This document shows positions 1-5,883 of a stretch of 7,263 nucleotides of DNA, in pieces. Each line of letters begins with the position of its first letter. Position 1 is the first letter of the stretch. The translations under genes were made by a program, and so were the position numbers. This stretch comes from Actinomycetota bacterium. Lineage in GTDB: Bacteria > Actinomycetota > Acidimicrobiia > Acidimicrobiales > JAHWLA01. The notes beneath the pieces were generated by a model. It was not told the origin of the DNA. It saw only the letters and a list, made by a program, of their open reading frames with translations, and did no database searches. The stretch spans positions 1 to 7,263 of the forward strand of contig JAHWLA010000146.1 in NCBI GenBank assembly GCA_019347595.1, in the 5' to 3' direction.

Positions 1-363
1 GTCGACGGGGATGCGGATCTCCCGCACCAGCACGCCGTCGCGCTGGTGGGTAACGGGCTCGTGGAGCTGCTCGCGGTGGTAGGCGAGGATCGACGCTCGC
101 GCCGCGTCGAGCGCCTCCCGCAGCAGGGGCGGGATGGTGGCCAGCGCCTCGTCGAGCTCGGCCTGGGGGACCCGGAAGGCGTCGAGGGCCACGCCGTCGA
201 AGCGCTCGGTGTACTCGCGCAGTGCCTGGTCGCCTCGGGCCCTGACGTCGGCGAGGATCGCCTGCACGGCGGCGACGGGGGGCTCCTTGGCCGCCTCCGG
301 CCGCGGCAACGACGACCGGAGGTCGTCGGCCGAGGTGCCGCGGAGGTCGAGGCGTCGCAACAT
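1..363 (-). CDS. hisD: Histidinol dehydrogenase, N-terminal part (runs off the left edge)
   Basis: Cytosolic enzyme of the last two steps of histidine synthesis: NAD-dependent oxidation of L-histidinol to L-histidine through histidinal. Read on the minus strand, an uninterrupted 121-codon frame begins MLRRLDLRGTSADDLRSSLP and continues with the features I know from HisD N-termini: the VRARGDQALREYTERFDG stretch (about residues 41-58), the helical segment ending REQLHEP, then VLVREIRIPVD at the window edge. Full-length HisD is about 430 residues, so only the first quarter or so is present; the zinc-binding and catalytic residues lie outside. The ATG at 361-363 is chosen because the family homology starts right there. 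A TAGGAT box (374-379, minus) lies 10 nt before the start, implying a leader of only a few bases. It is divergent from the small gene at 423. Other his genes presumably follow to the left. Confidence 0.9.
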   Translation of the reverse strand, partial: MLRRLDLRGTSADDLRSSLPRPEAAKEPPVAAVQAILADVRARGDQALREYTERFDGVALDAFRVPQAELDEALATIPPLLREALDAARASILAYHREQLHEPVTHQRDGVLVREIRIPVD

Positions 364-373
364 GGAGGCACCG

Positions 374-416
374 ATCCTACCCGGCGGGTGTGGGATCCCC
401 CCGGGCGAGCAATGAT
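374..416. promoter_or_regulatory. Divergent promoter region between hisD and the 66-residue gene
   Basis: The 59-bp gap between the two start codons contains TAGGAT on the minus strand (374-379), a TANNNT -10 match 10 nt before the hisD ATG, and AATGAT on the plus strand (411-416), exactly 6 nt before the ATG at 423. The plus-strand box departs from the consensus at its first base. No convincing -35 hexamer is visible for either. If these are the -10 elements, both mRNAs are leaderless or nearly so, which fits the lack of a Shine-Dalgarno sequence before either gene. Confidence 0.4.
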
Positions 417-422
417 CGGGGG

Positions 423-623
423 ATGGACCCCGCCGCCGCCGCCGAACTCTCGTCGCTCGCCACCGCGCTCGACGAGCTCACCACCCGGGTGACCGGCATC
501 GCCGAGGGCCTCCAGCGGGCGCGGCGTGACGACCTGGCCTCCGACCTGTTCGCCGTGGAGGGTCTGCTCGATACGGCGCGCCGCCGTCTCGGCAAAGTCG
601 CCGACGCCACCGGGGCCGCCTGA
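423..623 (+). CDS. Small helical protein of unknown function (66 aa)
   Basis: I do not recognise a named family. The 66-residue product starts MDPAAAAELSSLATALDELT and is predicted almost entirely helical, with heptad-like spacing of hydrophobic residues (about residues 10-58) broken by a charged patch QRARRDD near 31-37. This suggests a short two-helix or coiled-coil protein. There is no signal peptide, membrane segment or Cys pair, so it is probably cytosolic. The ATG at 423 is preferred over the in-frame GTG at 390, because an AATGAT box ends 6 nt before it and the intervening 11 codons look non-coding. Codon use (strong G/C at third positions) supports a real gene. It is divergent from hisD; a role in histidine synthesis cannot be inferred from that alone. 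Confidence 0.65.
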   Translation: MDPAAAAELSSLATALDELTTRVTGIAEGLQRARRDDLASDLFAVEGLLDTARRRLGKVADATGAA

Positions 624-628
624 GCGGC

Positions 629-659
629 GGGCGGACCGCTGCTCTGACCGCCCCGTCAG
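629..659 (+). terminator. Possible hairpin terminator after the 66-residue gene
   Basis: Just after the TGA at 621-623 there are GC-rich inverted repeats: GGGCGG (629-634) with CCGCCC (648-653), and an alternative CTGAC (644-648) with GTCAG (655-659). Neither is followed by a T-run, so this would be an actinobacterial-type terminator without a U-tract, or only local GC-rich structure. Confidence 0.25.
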
Positions 660-681
660 CGTCCGACATGTCGTCGGCCGG

Positions 682-737
682 TTGCACGATTGCTACGTAT
701 TGTCTGTAGACTTATGAAGTGCATACGTGTGCAATCG
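682..737 (+). promoter_or_regulatory. Promoter and imperfect inverted repeat over the start of the XRE gene
   Basis: An AT-richer island interrupts GC-rich DNA here. TTGCAC (682-687) is a -35 candidate, and TAGACT (707-712), 19 nt further on, a -10 candidate; TGTAGA (705-710) gives 17-nt spacing. The arms CGATTGC-TACGTAT (687-700) and ATACGTGTGCAATCG (723-737) are inverted copies: CGATTGC/GCAATCG is perfect over 7 bp, and ACGTAT/ATACGT over 6 bp, differing only by T versus AC between the two blocks. The 22-nt centre contains the -10 candidate, and the right arm covers the GTG start at 727. This is a typical arrangement for an autoregulatory operator. Confidence 0.5.
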
Positions 738-990
738 CCCGATGCCCACTGCTGCATCTGCACGCGCTGCGCGACGACTCGGCGCCCGCGTCCGTGCCCT
801 CCGCTTCGAACGGGGGTGGACGCAAGAGACATTGGCCCAGCATGCGGGCCTGCACGAGAAGTACCCGTTCCACGTCGAGCGCGGCGCCCGCGACATCCGC
901 TTCAGCACGCTGTGCGCCCTGGCTGACGCCTTCGGGATCACGCCCGCCGAGCTCGTGGACGCCCTCCCCGCCGATCCCCCGCATCACTGA
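727..990 (+). CDS. XRE-family helix-turn-helix transcriptional regulator (87 aa)
   Basis: Small DNA-binding protein consisting essentially of one Cro/C1-type HTH domain (residues about 17-80). LGARVRALRFERGWTQETLA matches helix 1 and the start of helix 2, then GLHEKYPFHVERGARD is the recognition-helix region, and FSTLCALADAFGITPAELVD are helices 4-5. There is no extra sensor domain, so it probably acts as a dimer bound to its own operator. The recognition helix is odd: where family members usually read TYLSxIERG, this one has KYPFHVERG, placing Pro47 in or at the edge of the helix. The start is either GTG 727 or ATG 742 (codon 6); neither has a good ribosome-binding site, and the HTH is intact with both. 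GTG 727 is placed inside the inverted repeat, which fits autoregulation. Direct targets are not evident, but the next promoter (1004) is only 14 bp past the stop. Confidence 0.85.
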   Translation: MCNRPMPTAASARAARRLGARVRALRFERGWTQETLAQHAGLHEKYPFHVERGARDIRFSTLCALADAFGITPAELVDALPADPPHH

Positions 991-1016
991 CACACCCCCG
1001 AATTACAATGGTGTCA
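988..1016 (+). promoter_or_regulatory. Promoter of the beta-repeat gene with flanking TGACAC/GTGTCA repeat
   Basis: TACAAT (1004-1009) is a near-ideal -10 box in otherwise GC-rich sequence; transcription would begin near 1016. TGACAC (988-993, overlapping the stop codon of the XRE gene) and GTGTCA (1011-1016) form a 6-bp inverted repeat that brackets the -10 box. No good -35 is present at 16-18 nt. The bracket suits a repressor or activator site, possibly for the adjacent XRE protein, although its arms differ from the repeat at 687-737. Confidence 0.4.
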
Positions 1017-1141
1017 TTCACGGCTCGGGCAGCCAGTCCGAGCGCCTCGCGGGCTCCCGCCCGCCCCTGATCGTCGGTCCACGCCCACCACTGGGCGTCA
1101 CACCGTCCTGCGAGAGCGTCCTGCAAGCGCAAGGAGCGTGA
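1017..1141 (+). promoter_or_regulatory. Structured 5' leader upstream of the 27-codon ORF
   Basis: From the predicted start site near 1016 to the first ribosome-binding site there are about 115 nt without a credible long frame on the plus strand. Three stem-loops can be drawn: GCTCGG (1023-1028) with CCGAGC (1038-1043); GCGG (1049-1052) with CCGC (1057-1060); and a perfect 7-bp ACGCCCA (1081-1087) with TGGGCGT (1092-1098), loop CCAC. The leader ends in AAGGAG (1131-1136). I recognise no known riboswitch class. Some pairing is expected by chance in GC-rich DNA; the 7-bp stem is the most convincing. Confidence 0.35.
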
Positions 1142-1225
1142 ATGCGTCGCAACCTACTGCTGTCCCCCCGTCCGACCTCGGCGACCTGTCGCAGCGCCGA
1201 CCGTCTCCCGGGAGGGCTCCGATGA
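1142..1225 (+). CDS. Possible leader peptide ORF (27 aa) translationally coupled to the next gene
   Basis: ATG 1142 lies 5 nt after a full AAGGAG Shine-Dalgarno sequence (1131-1136), ideal spacing. The frame runs 27 codons (begins MRRNLLLSPRPTS, ends RLPGGLR) and stops at TGA 1223-1225, which overlaps the ATG of the beta-repeat gene (1222) as ATGA. This arrangement is typical of translational coupling. The peptide has six Arg codons and one Cys and no recognisable domain; third positions are less G/C-biased than in neighbouring genes. The same ribosome-binding site sits only 1 nt before GTG 1138, which is too close, so it does not support extending the main gene upstream. Alternatively the frame is fortuitous and the AAGGAG is unused. 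Confidence 0.4.
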   Translation: MRRNLLLSPRPTSATCRSADRLPGGLR

Positions 1226-1593
1226 CCAACAACGGCGACAACGGCGTGATGCGAGCCGAACGCATCGAGGTGGTCGACGGGCGAGGCCGGGTCCGGCTCG
1301 TCCTCGGCGACATCGGCAACCCCGAGCGACCCGGGGAAGTCTTCGGCTGTGCCCTGCTCGGCGTCGACGGCCGGCAACGAGCATGGCTGGCCGTCGACGA
1401 CAGCGGCGCCTCCCTCGGCTTCGACCGAACAGGAAACGCCGCCCTCGAGCTCGGTGTCGACGAGGGCACCGGCGAGGCCGTCAGCACCGGCGCCTACCTC
1501 CACCTGAGCGACATGGACGGGCGACCCGTCCTGGGATGGCGGGTGGAGGACGACGGTGAGGTCGTCGTCCGGGCCGTCGAGCCCGAGCGCTGA
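1222..1593 (+). CDS. Beta-repeat protein of unknown function (123 aa)
   Basis: The product contains about four related beta-hairpin units of the pattern hydrophobic strand - DxxGR - hydrophobic strand, at roughly residues 12-30 (RIEVVDGRGRVRLVLGD), 42-59 (ALLGVDGRQRAWLAVD), 62-79 (SLGFDRTGNAALELGVD) and 91-109 (YLHLSDMDGRPVLGWRVE). Similar 'xDxxGxxRxxL' repeat proteins occur as uncharacterised hypotheticals in actinobacteria and other phyla; no enzymatic motif is visible. It lacks a signal peptide and is acidic, so probably a cytosolic beta-solenoid or sandwich. ATG 1222 is chosen because GGGAGGG (1210-1216) lies 5-6 nt upstream; the upstream in-frame GTG 1138 would add 28 low-complexity residues and has poor spacing to its ribosome-binding site. 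The gene is preceded by a structured leader and a 27-codon ORF, implying regulated expression. Confidence 0.7.
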   Translation: MTNNGDNGVMRAERIEVVDGRGRVRLVLGDIGNPERPGEVFGCALLGVDGRQRAWLAVDDSGASLGFDRTGNAALELGVDEGTGEAVSTGAYLHLSDMDGRPVLGWRVEDDGEVVVRAVEPER

Positions 1594-1612
1594 CCGCAGT
1601 CCCCCCCAAGCG

Positions 1613-1652
1613 GCGGTGTGCCTGCCCGAGCTCTCTCGGGTAGGCACACCGC
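1613..1652. terminator. 18-bp hairpin abutting the next start codon (terminator or translational control)
   Basis: GCGGTGTGCCTGCCCGAG (1613-1630) and CTCGGGTAGGCACACCGC (1635-1652) pair along all 18 bases, with one G·T wobble (1624/1641) and loop CTCT. There is no T-run afterwards; on the plus strand the stem is followed directly by ATG 1653. It would be a strong U-less terminator for the gene ending at 1593. It would also bury the only weak ribosome-binding-like stretch, GGGTAGG (1638-1644), before ATG 1653. Confidence 0.6.
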
Positions 1653-2534
1653 ATGCCTCGTCGACAGGCGGGTGACGACGACCAGCAGGCGGGCGACATC
1701 GACGTCGACGCAGCCGTGGATGCGCTCTATGTGGACGACCCCGACCGGTTCACCGCGGCACGCGACGAGCTGGCTCGACGGCTACGCGCCGCCGGGCGTC
1801 GACAGGACGCGGTCGCCGTCAGGAAATTGCGGCGGCCGACGATGGCGGCCTGGGCCGTCAACCGGGTCGCCCGGCAGCGGGCGGCCGATGTGGCGCGTCT
1901 GCGCAGCACGGGTGCCGACCTCCGCTGCGCCCAGGAGGACGTCTTGAGCGGGGGCGCGGACGGGCGCCGGGCCGACGCCGACCGGCTGCGCGAGCTGGGC
2001 GCCCGGCGACGGGACGAGACGGCGGAGTTGGTGGAGGCGGCCGTCGCCGCCTTGGGCGAGCGCGAGGTGTCCCCCGACCCTCACCGCGACGACATCGTGG
2101 CCACCTTCGACGCCGTGGTCGCCGACCAGTCGGCCGCCGACGCGGTGCGGGCCGCCCGCCTGACTCGGGCGCTGGAAGCGCCGGTCGGCCTGGGAGCGCC
2201 CGACGCCGAGATCGTCGCCTTGGCCGGGGGCGGCACGCCCACCCCGAGGAAGCCCAAACGGTCGGCGACGGGCGCGACGAGCAACGGCACTCCGACGGCG
2301 GCGTCGACAGCGACCGGCCGTCTGCACGTGCTCGACGCCGCCGAGGTGCGCAAAGCGCGCGCCCGAGCGGCCAAGGCCCAGGAGGCGGCCGAGGCGGCCG
2401 CCCGCGAGGTGGCCCGCCTGGAGGCGGCGCTCGCCGCCGCCCGCCGGGAGGCGGCACGAACCACGGAGGCCGCGGCCCGGGCCGACGCCGCCACCCGGGC
2501 GGCCGAGGCCGCCGCCACCCGGTCCACCGGCTGA
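1653..2534 (+). CDS. Conserved actinobacterial helical/coiled-coil protein of unknown function (293 aa)
   Basis: The N-terminal third resembles a family of uncharacterised actinobacterial proteins: a segment like VDALYVDDPDRFTAARDEL (residues 22-40), a basic helix, then VRKLRRPTMAAWAVNRVARQ (about 56-75), whose KLRRPTxxAWAVN core is the recognisable part. A helical middle region (78-190) leads to a Gly/Thr/Ser/Pro-rich linker (192-222) and an Ala/Arg/Glu-rich helix (228-290) predicted to form a coiled coil. There is no signal peptide or membrane segment. Its function is unknown; nothing catalytic is visible. The start is uncertain: ATG 1653 directly follows an 18-bp hairpin and lacks an accessible ribosome-binding site, while GTG 1716 (codon 22) is a possible alternative just before the conserved part. 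It converges with the mutase subunit gene ending at 2592. Confidence 0.75.
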   Translation: MPRRQAGDDDQQAGDIDVDAAVDALYVDDPDRFTAARDELARRLRAAGRRQDAVAVRKLRRPTMAAWAVNRVARQRAADVARLRSTGADLRCAQEDVLSGGADGRRADADRLRELGARRRDETAELVEAAVAALGEREVSPDPHRDDIVATFDAVVADQSAADAVRAARLTRALEAPVGLGAPDAEIVALAGGGTPTPRKPKRSATGATSNGTPTAASTATGRLHVLDAAEVRKARARAAKAQEAAEAAAREVARLEAALAAARREAARTTEAAARADAATRAAEAAATRSTG

Positions 2535-2556
2535 CTGTGAAGATCCCCGGCCCTCG

Positions 2557-2574
2557 CGTTCACGTACGAGAACG
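2557..2574. terminator. Weak inverted repeat between convergent genes
   Basis: In the 57-bp convergent gap, CGTTC (2557-2561) and GAACG (2570-2574) form a 5-bp inverted repeat around an 8-nt centre. It could serve as a bidirectional terminator but is weak and lacks a T-run; nothing stronger is visible in the gap. Confidence 0.2.
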
Positions 2575-2591
2575 TGGGTGGGTGGTGGCTG

Positions 2592-2987
2592 TCAGACGCG
2601 GTGCGTGGCGACGGCGGCCTCCATGGCCCCCACCACCGCTTCCACCGGCGCACCCGGGGTGAGCACCTCGGCCACCCCCGCCTCCTGGAGGAAGGAGAAG
2701 TCGGCGGCGGGGATGATCCCGCCCACCACCACGGGTATGTCGGCGCCCCGCTCGCGCAGCTCCTGGATCACCATGGGGACCAGCGTCCGGTGCGCGCCCG
2801 AGTGCATAGAGAGACCGACGGCGTCCACGTCCTCGTCGATGGCAGCCGCCGCCACCATGGCGGGCGTTTGCTGGAGCCCGGTGTAGATCACCTCGAAGCC
2901 GGCGTCGCGCAGGATGCGGGCCACCACCTTCACGCCTCGGTCGTGGCCGTCGAGGCCCACCTTGGCGACGAGCACCCGGCCCTTCAC
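2592..2987 (-). CDS. Cobalamin-binding small subunit of an acyl-CoA mutase (IcmB-like, 131 aa)
   Basis: Free-standing B12-binding (Rossmann-like) subunit that carries adenosylcobalamin for the adjacent mutase large subunit. The protein reads (M)KGRVLVAKVGLDGHDRGVKV, with the DxHxxG motif at D13-H15-G18; His15 is the expected lower axial ligand to cobalt. Next come GFEVIYTGLQQTP (30-42), the second B12-loop region GLSMHSGAH (58-66) and VVVGGIIP (86-93) with the usual GG pair. The 131-residue length matches separate ICM/MCM small subunits of about 135-140 aa. The second loop reads S-M-H, where S-x-L is the usual motif, a small deviation. The start is GTG at 2985-2987, overlapping the large subunit's TGA as GTGA, with AGGTGG (2992-2997) as ribosome-binding site, so the two genes are translationally coupled. 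A longer open frame to 3983 in this phase is an artefact. Confidence 0.9.
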   Translation of the reverse strand: MKGRVLVAKVGLDGHDRGVKVVARILRDAGFEVIYTGLQQTPAMVAAAAIDEDVDAVGLSMHSGAHRTLVPMVIQELRERGADIPVVVGGIIPAADFSFLQEAGVAEVLTPGAPVEAVVGAMEAAVATHRV

Positions 2988-4612
2988 ACCACCACCTGCT
3001 CCGTGTAGGTGCCGAACACGCCGCCGAGGGTTTGCATGAGCTCGCCCACGCTGGCGTACACCTTCACGGCGTCGAGGATGGCGGGGATGAGATTCACGTC
3101 GGGCTGGGCGGCGTCGGCCGCCACCCGGGCCAGGGCGGCATCGACGGCCGCCTGGTCGCGGTCGTGCTTCACCGTCTCCAGCCGCTTGCGCTGGCGCTCC
3201 TCCACCTCGTCGCCGATGGAGAGGATCTCGGGCGGTGGCTCGTCCCATTCGGTGAACCGGTTCACGCCCACGACCACCCGTCGGCCCGAATGCACCTTGC
3301 GCTCGAAGTCGTAGGCCGCCTCCGCGATCTCGCCCTGGAACCAGCCCGACTCGATGCCCGCGTACACGCCCTCGAGGATCGACCCGTTCCCCCGCTCGTC
3401 GAGGTGGGCGAAGATCTCCTCGGCCTGCCGCTCGACCTCGTCGGTCAGCTCCTCCACGAACCACGACCCGCCCAGCGGATCGGCCACGTGGACCACGCCC
3501 GTCTCGTGGGCGACGATCTGCTGGGTGCGCAGGGCGATCTTCACCGCCTTCTCGGTGGGCAGCGCCAGCGCCTCGTCGTAGGAGTCGGTGTGCAGGCTCT
3601 GCGTCCCGCCGAGCACGCCCGCCATCGCCTGGAGCGCCACCCGCGCCGCGTTGATCTCCGGCTGCTGCGCGGTGAGCGAGACGCCCGCCGTCTGCGTGTG
3701 GAAGCGAAGCTGCATCGACCGGGCGTTCTTGGCGCCGTAGCGCTCCTTCATCCACCGGGCCCAGATGCGGCGGGCGGCGCGGTACTTGGCGATCTCCTCG
3801 AAGAAGTCGATGTGGGCGTTGAAGAAGAACGAGAGGCGGGGGGCGAAGGCGTCCACGTCGAGACCGGACGCCGTGGCCGCCTCCACGTAGGCGAAGCCGT
3901 TGGCGATGGTGAACGCCAGCTCCTGCACGGCCGTGGAGCCCGCCTCGCGGATGTGGTAGCCGGAGACGGAGACGGGGTGCCACTTCGGCATCTCCGCGGT
4001 GGTGAAGCGCATGACGTCGGTGACCAGCCGCACGGAGGGCCGCGGCGGGAACACGAACTCCTTCTGCGCCTGGTACTCCTTGAGGATGTCGTTCTGGAGG
4101 GTGCCCGCCAGCCGCGCCCGCTCCACCCCGCCCTTCTCGCCCACCGCCACGTACATCGCCAGCACGATGGCGGCGGGCGAGTTGATCGTCATCGAGGTGG
4201 TGACGCCGCCGAGGTCGATGTCGGCGAACAGGTCCTCCATGTCGGCCAGGGTGTCGACGGCGACACCCGCCTTGCCGACCTCGCCCACCGACCGCGGGTC
4301 GTCGGAGTCGCGCCCCATCAGGGTGGGCAGGTCGAAGGCCGTCGACAGCCCATCACCGCCCGAGCGCAGGATCTCCTTGAACCGCAGGTTGGTGTCCTCG
4401 GGCGTCCCGAACCCGGCGAACATGCGCATGGTCCAGAGCTTCGACCGGTACATCGAGGCGTACGGGCCTCGGGTGTACGGGTAGGCGCCGGGGAACTCGC
4501 CGTCGTCGGGGCCGTGCACCGGCGCCAGCGGGACCCCCGACATCGTCTCGAAATCGACGTCTCGGATGGGAGAGGCGTCGAAGGCCCGTTGCCAGTCGTC
4601 ACGTGCCGTCAT
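2984..4612 (-). CDS. icmA: Acyl-CoA mutase large subunit, isobutyryl-CoA mutase-like (542 aa)
   Basis: Adenosylcobalamin-dependent carbon-skeleton mutase, catalytic TIM-barrel subunit lacking its own B12 domain. Recognisable segments: YPYTRGPYASMYRSKLWTMR (44-63), FDLPTLMGRDSDDPRSVGEV (93-112), SGYHIREAG (217-225), LSFFFNAHIDFFEEIAK (260-276), QTAGVSLTAQQPE (307-319), GGTQSLHTDSYDEALALPTE (335-354). Substrate-specificity positions corresponding to Tyr89/Arg207 of Propionibacterium methylmalonyl-CoA mutase are Phe65 (RMFAGFG) and Gln183 (YQAQKE); the spacing of 118 residues is identical. Phe/Gln is the pair of isobutyryl-CoA mutase (IcmA Phe80/Gln198), which interconverts isobutyryl-CoA and n-butyryl-CoA. 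His220 matches the active-site His244. Databases would probably label it methylmalonyl-CoA mutase family. ATG 4610-4612 is chosen because TACGAT lies exactly 6 nt upstream (leaderless) and family homology begins soon after. It overlaps the small-subunit start by 4 nt. No MeaB-type GTPase is in the window. Confidence 0.92.
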   Translation of the reverse strand: MTARDDWQRAFDASPIRDVDFETMSGVPLAPVHGPDDGEFPGAYPYTRGPYASMYRSKLWTMRMFAGFGTPEDTNLRFKEILRSGGDGLSTAFDLPTLMGRDSDDPRSVGEVGKAGVAVDTLADMEDLFADIDLGGVTTSMTINSPAAIVLAMYVAVGEKGGVERARLAGTLQNDILKEYQAQKEFVFPPRPSVRLVTDVMRFTTAEMPKWHPVSVSGYHIREAGSTAVQELAFTIANGFAYVEAATASGLDVDAFAPRLSFFFNAHIDFFEEIAKYRAARRIWARWMKERYGAKNARSMQLRFHTQTAGVSLTAQQPEINAARVALQAMAGVLGGTQSLHTDSYDEALALPTEKAVKIALRTQQIVAHETGVVHVADPLGGSWFVEELTDEVERQAEEIFAHLDERGNGSILEGVYAGIESGWFQGEIAEAAYDFERKVHSGRRVVVGVNRFTEWDEPPPEILSIGDEVEERQRKRLETVKHDRDQAAVDAALARVAADAAQPDVNLIPAILDAVKVYASVGELMQTLGGVFGTYTEQVVV

Positions 4613-4618
4613 AGAGTC

Positions 4619-4641
4619 ATCGTAACTCGTAGGTCGTCCTA

Positions 4642-4642
<1 letters not shown>
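4619..4642 (-). promoter_or_regulatory. Leaderless promoter and palindromic operator candidate upstream of the mutase genes
   Basis: On the minus strand TACGAT (4619-4624) is followed by exactly 6 nt and then the mutase ATG, so transcription should start on the A of ATG. Upstream, GTAGG-TCGT-CCTAC (4629-4642) is a 14-bp palindrome with only the T4634/T4637 pair unmatched. It covers the -10/-35 spacer and overlaps the stop codon of the amidase gene. No canonical -35 is visible. The position fits repression by a TetR-type or similar dimeric regulator, whose gene is not evident here. Confidence 0.5.
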
Positions 4643-5409
<767 letters not shown>

Positions 5410-5419
5410 GGCGACGCCG

Positions 5420-5842
5420 TCAGTCCTCGTGGAGGGTGAGCGTCACGTCGATGTTGCCCCGGGTGGCGTTGGAGTAGGGGCACACCTCGTGAGCGGCGGC
5501 CAACAGCGCGTGGCCCTGCTCGGCGGTGAGCCCGGGCAGCTCGGCCACCAGCTCGACGGTGAGGCCGAACCCGCCGCTGTCGTTCGCGCCGATGCCCACG
5601 CGAGCCGTGATGGCCGACTCGGAGACGTCGAGGCTCTCCTTGCGGGCCACCACCTTGAGCGCCGAGTGGAAGCAGCCGGCGTAGCCCGCAGCGAAGAGCT
5701 GCTCGGGATTGGTGCCCGCGCCACCGGGCCCGCCCAACTCCTTGGGGATCACGAGCTGCACGTCGACGTGGCCGTCGGACGATGCGGCCCGCCCTTCGCG
5801 ACCTCCCCACGCCGTCGCCTCTGCGGTGTAGAGCACGTTCAT
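5420..5842 (-). CDS. ohr: Organic hydroperoxide resistance protein, OsmC/Ohr family (140 aa)
   Basis: Thiol-dependent peroxidase that reduces organic hydroperoxides, normally a cytosolic homodimer recycled by lipoylated proteins. The two redox cysteines are in the expected contexts: C57 in AAGYAGCFHSALK (peroxidatic) and C121 in HEVCPYSNATRGN (resolving). The conserved GGREGR arginine (about R15-R18) and the glutamate of NPEQLFAAGY (E48) that organise the active site are present. The N-terminus MNVLYTAEATAWGGREGR and the length of 140 residues match typical Ohr. ATG 5840-5842 is preceded at exactly 6 nt by TAGGTT (5849-5854, minus), suggesting a leaderless message. No OhrR/MarR regulator gene is next to it; a palindrome at 5871-5883 lies where the -35 would be. 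Confidence 0.95.
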   Translation of the reverse strand: MNVLYTAEATAWGGREGRAASSDGHVDVQLVIPKELGGPGGAGTNPEQLFAAGYAGCFHSALKVVARKESLDVSESAITARVGIGANDSGGFGLTVELVAELPGLTAEQGHALLAAAHEVCPYSNATRGNIDVTLTLHED

Positions 5843-5848
5843 GCGGCG

Positions 5849-5883
5849 AACCTACTGCCGCGCCGAACGCTTCACAGTGTGAA
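5849..5883 (-). promoter_or_regulatory. ohr promoter with perfect 13-bp palindrome at the -35 position
   Basis: TAGGTT (5849-5854 on the minus strand) ends 6 nt before the ohr ATG, placing the transcription start at the start codon. TTCACA-G-TGTGAA (5871-5883) is a perfect palindrome around one central base. It overlaps the position 17 nt upstream of the -10 box, where the minus strand reads CTGTGA, and also covers the stop codon of the sigma-like gene. It does not look like the AT-rich sites known for OhrR, so the binding protein is unknown. Confidence 0.5.

Noticed and set aside
1138..1221. GTG 1138 as start of the beta-repeat gene
   Set aside because: The AAGGAG sequence is only 1 nt away, and the added 28 residues are low complexity; ATG 1222 has GGGAGGG at proper spacing.
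1018..1647. 209-codon minus-strand open frame opposite the beta-repeat gene
   Set aside because: It would start inside the right arm of the 18-bp hairpin and has no ribosome-binding site or recognisable motif; the plus-strand gene has a good ribosome-binding site and internal repeats.
2988..3983. Long minus-strand open frame continuing upstream of the B12-binding subunit
   Set aside because: It lies fully inside the mutase large-subunit gene in another phase, has Arg/Gly/Pro-rich low-complexity translation, and B12-domain homology begins exactly at GTG 2987 with a GTGA overlap.
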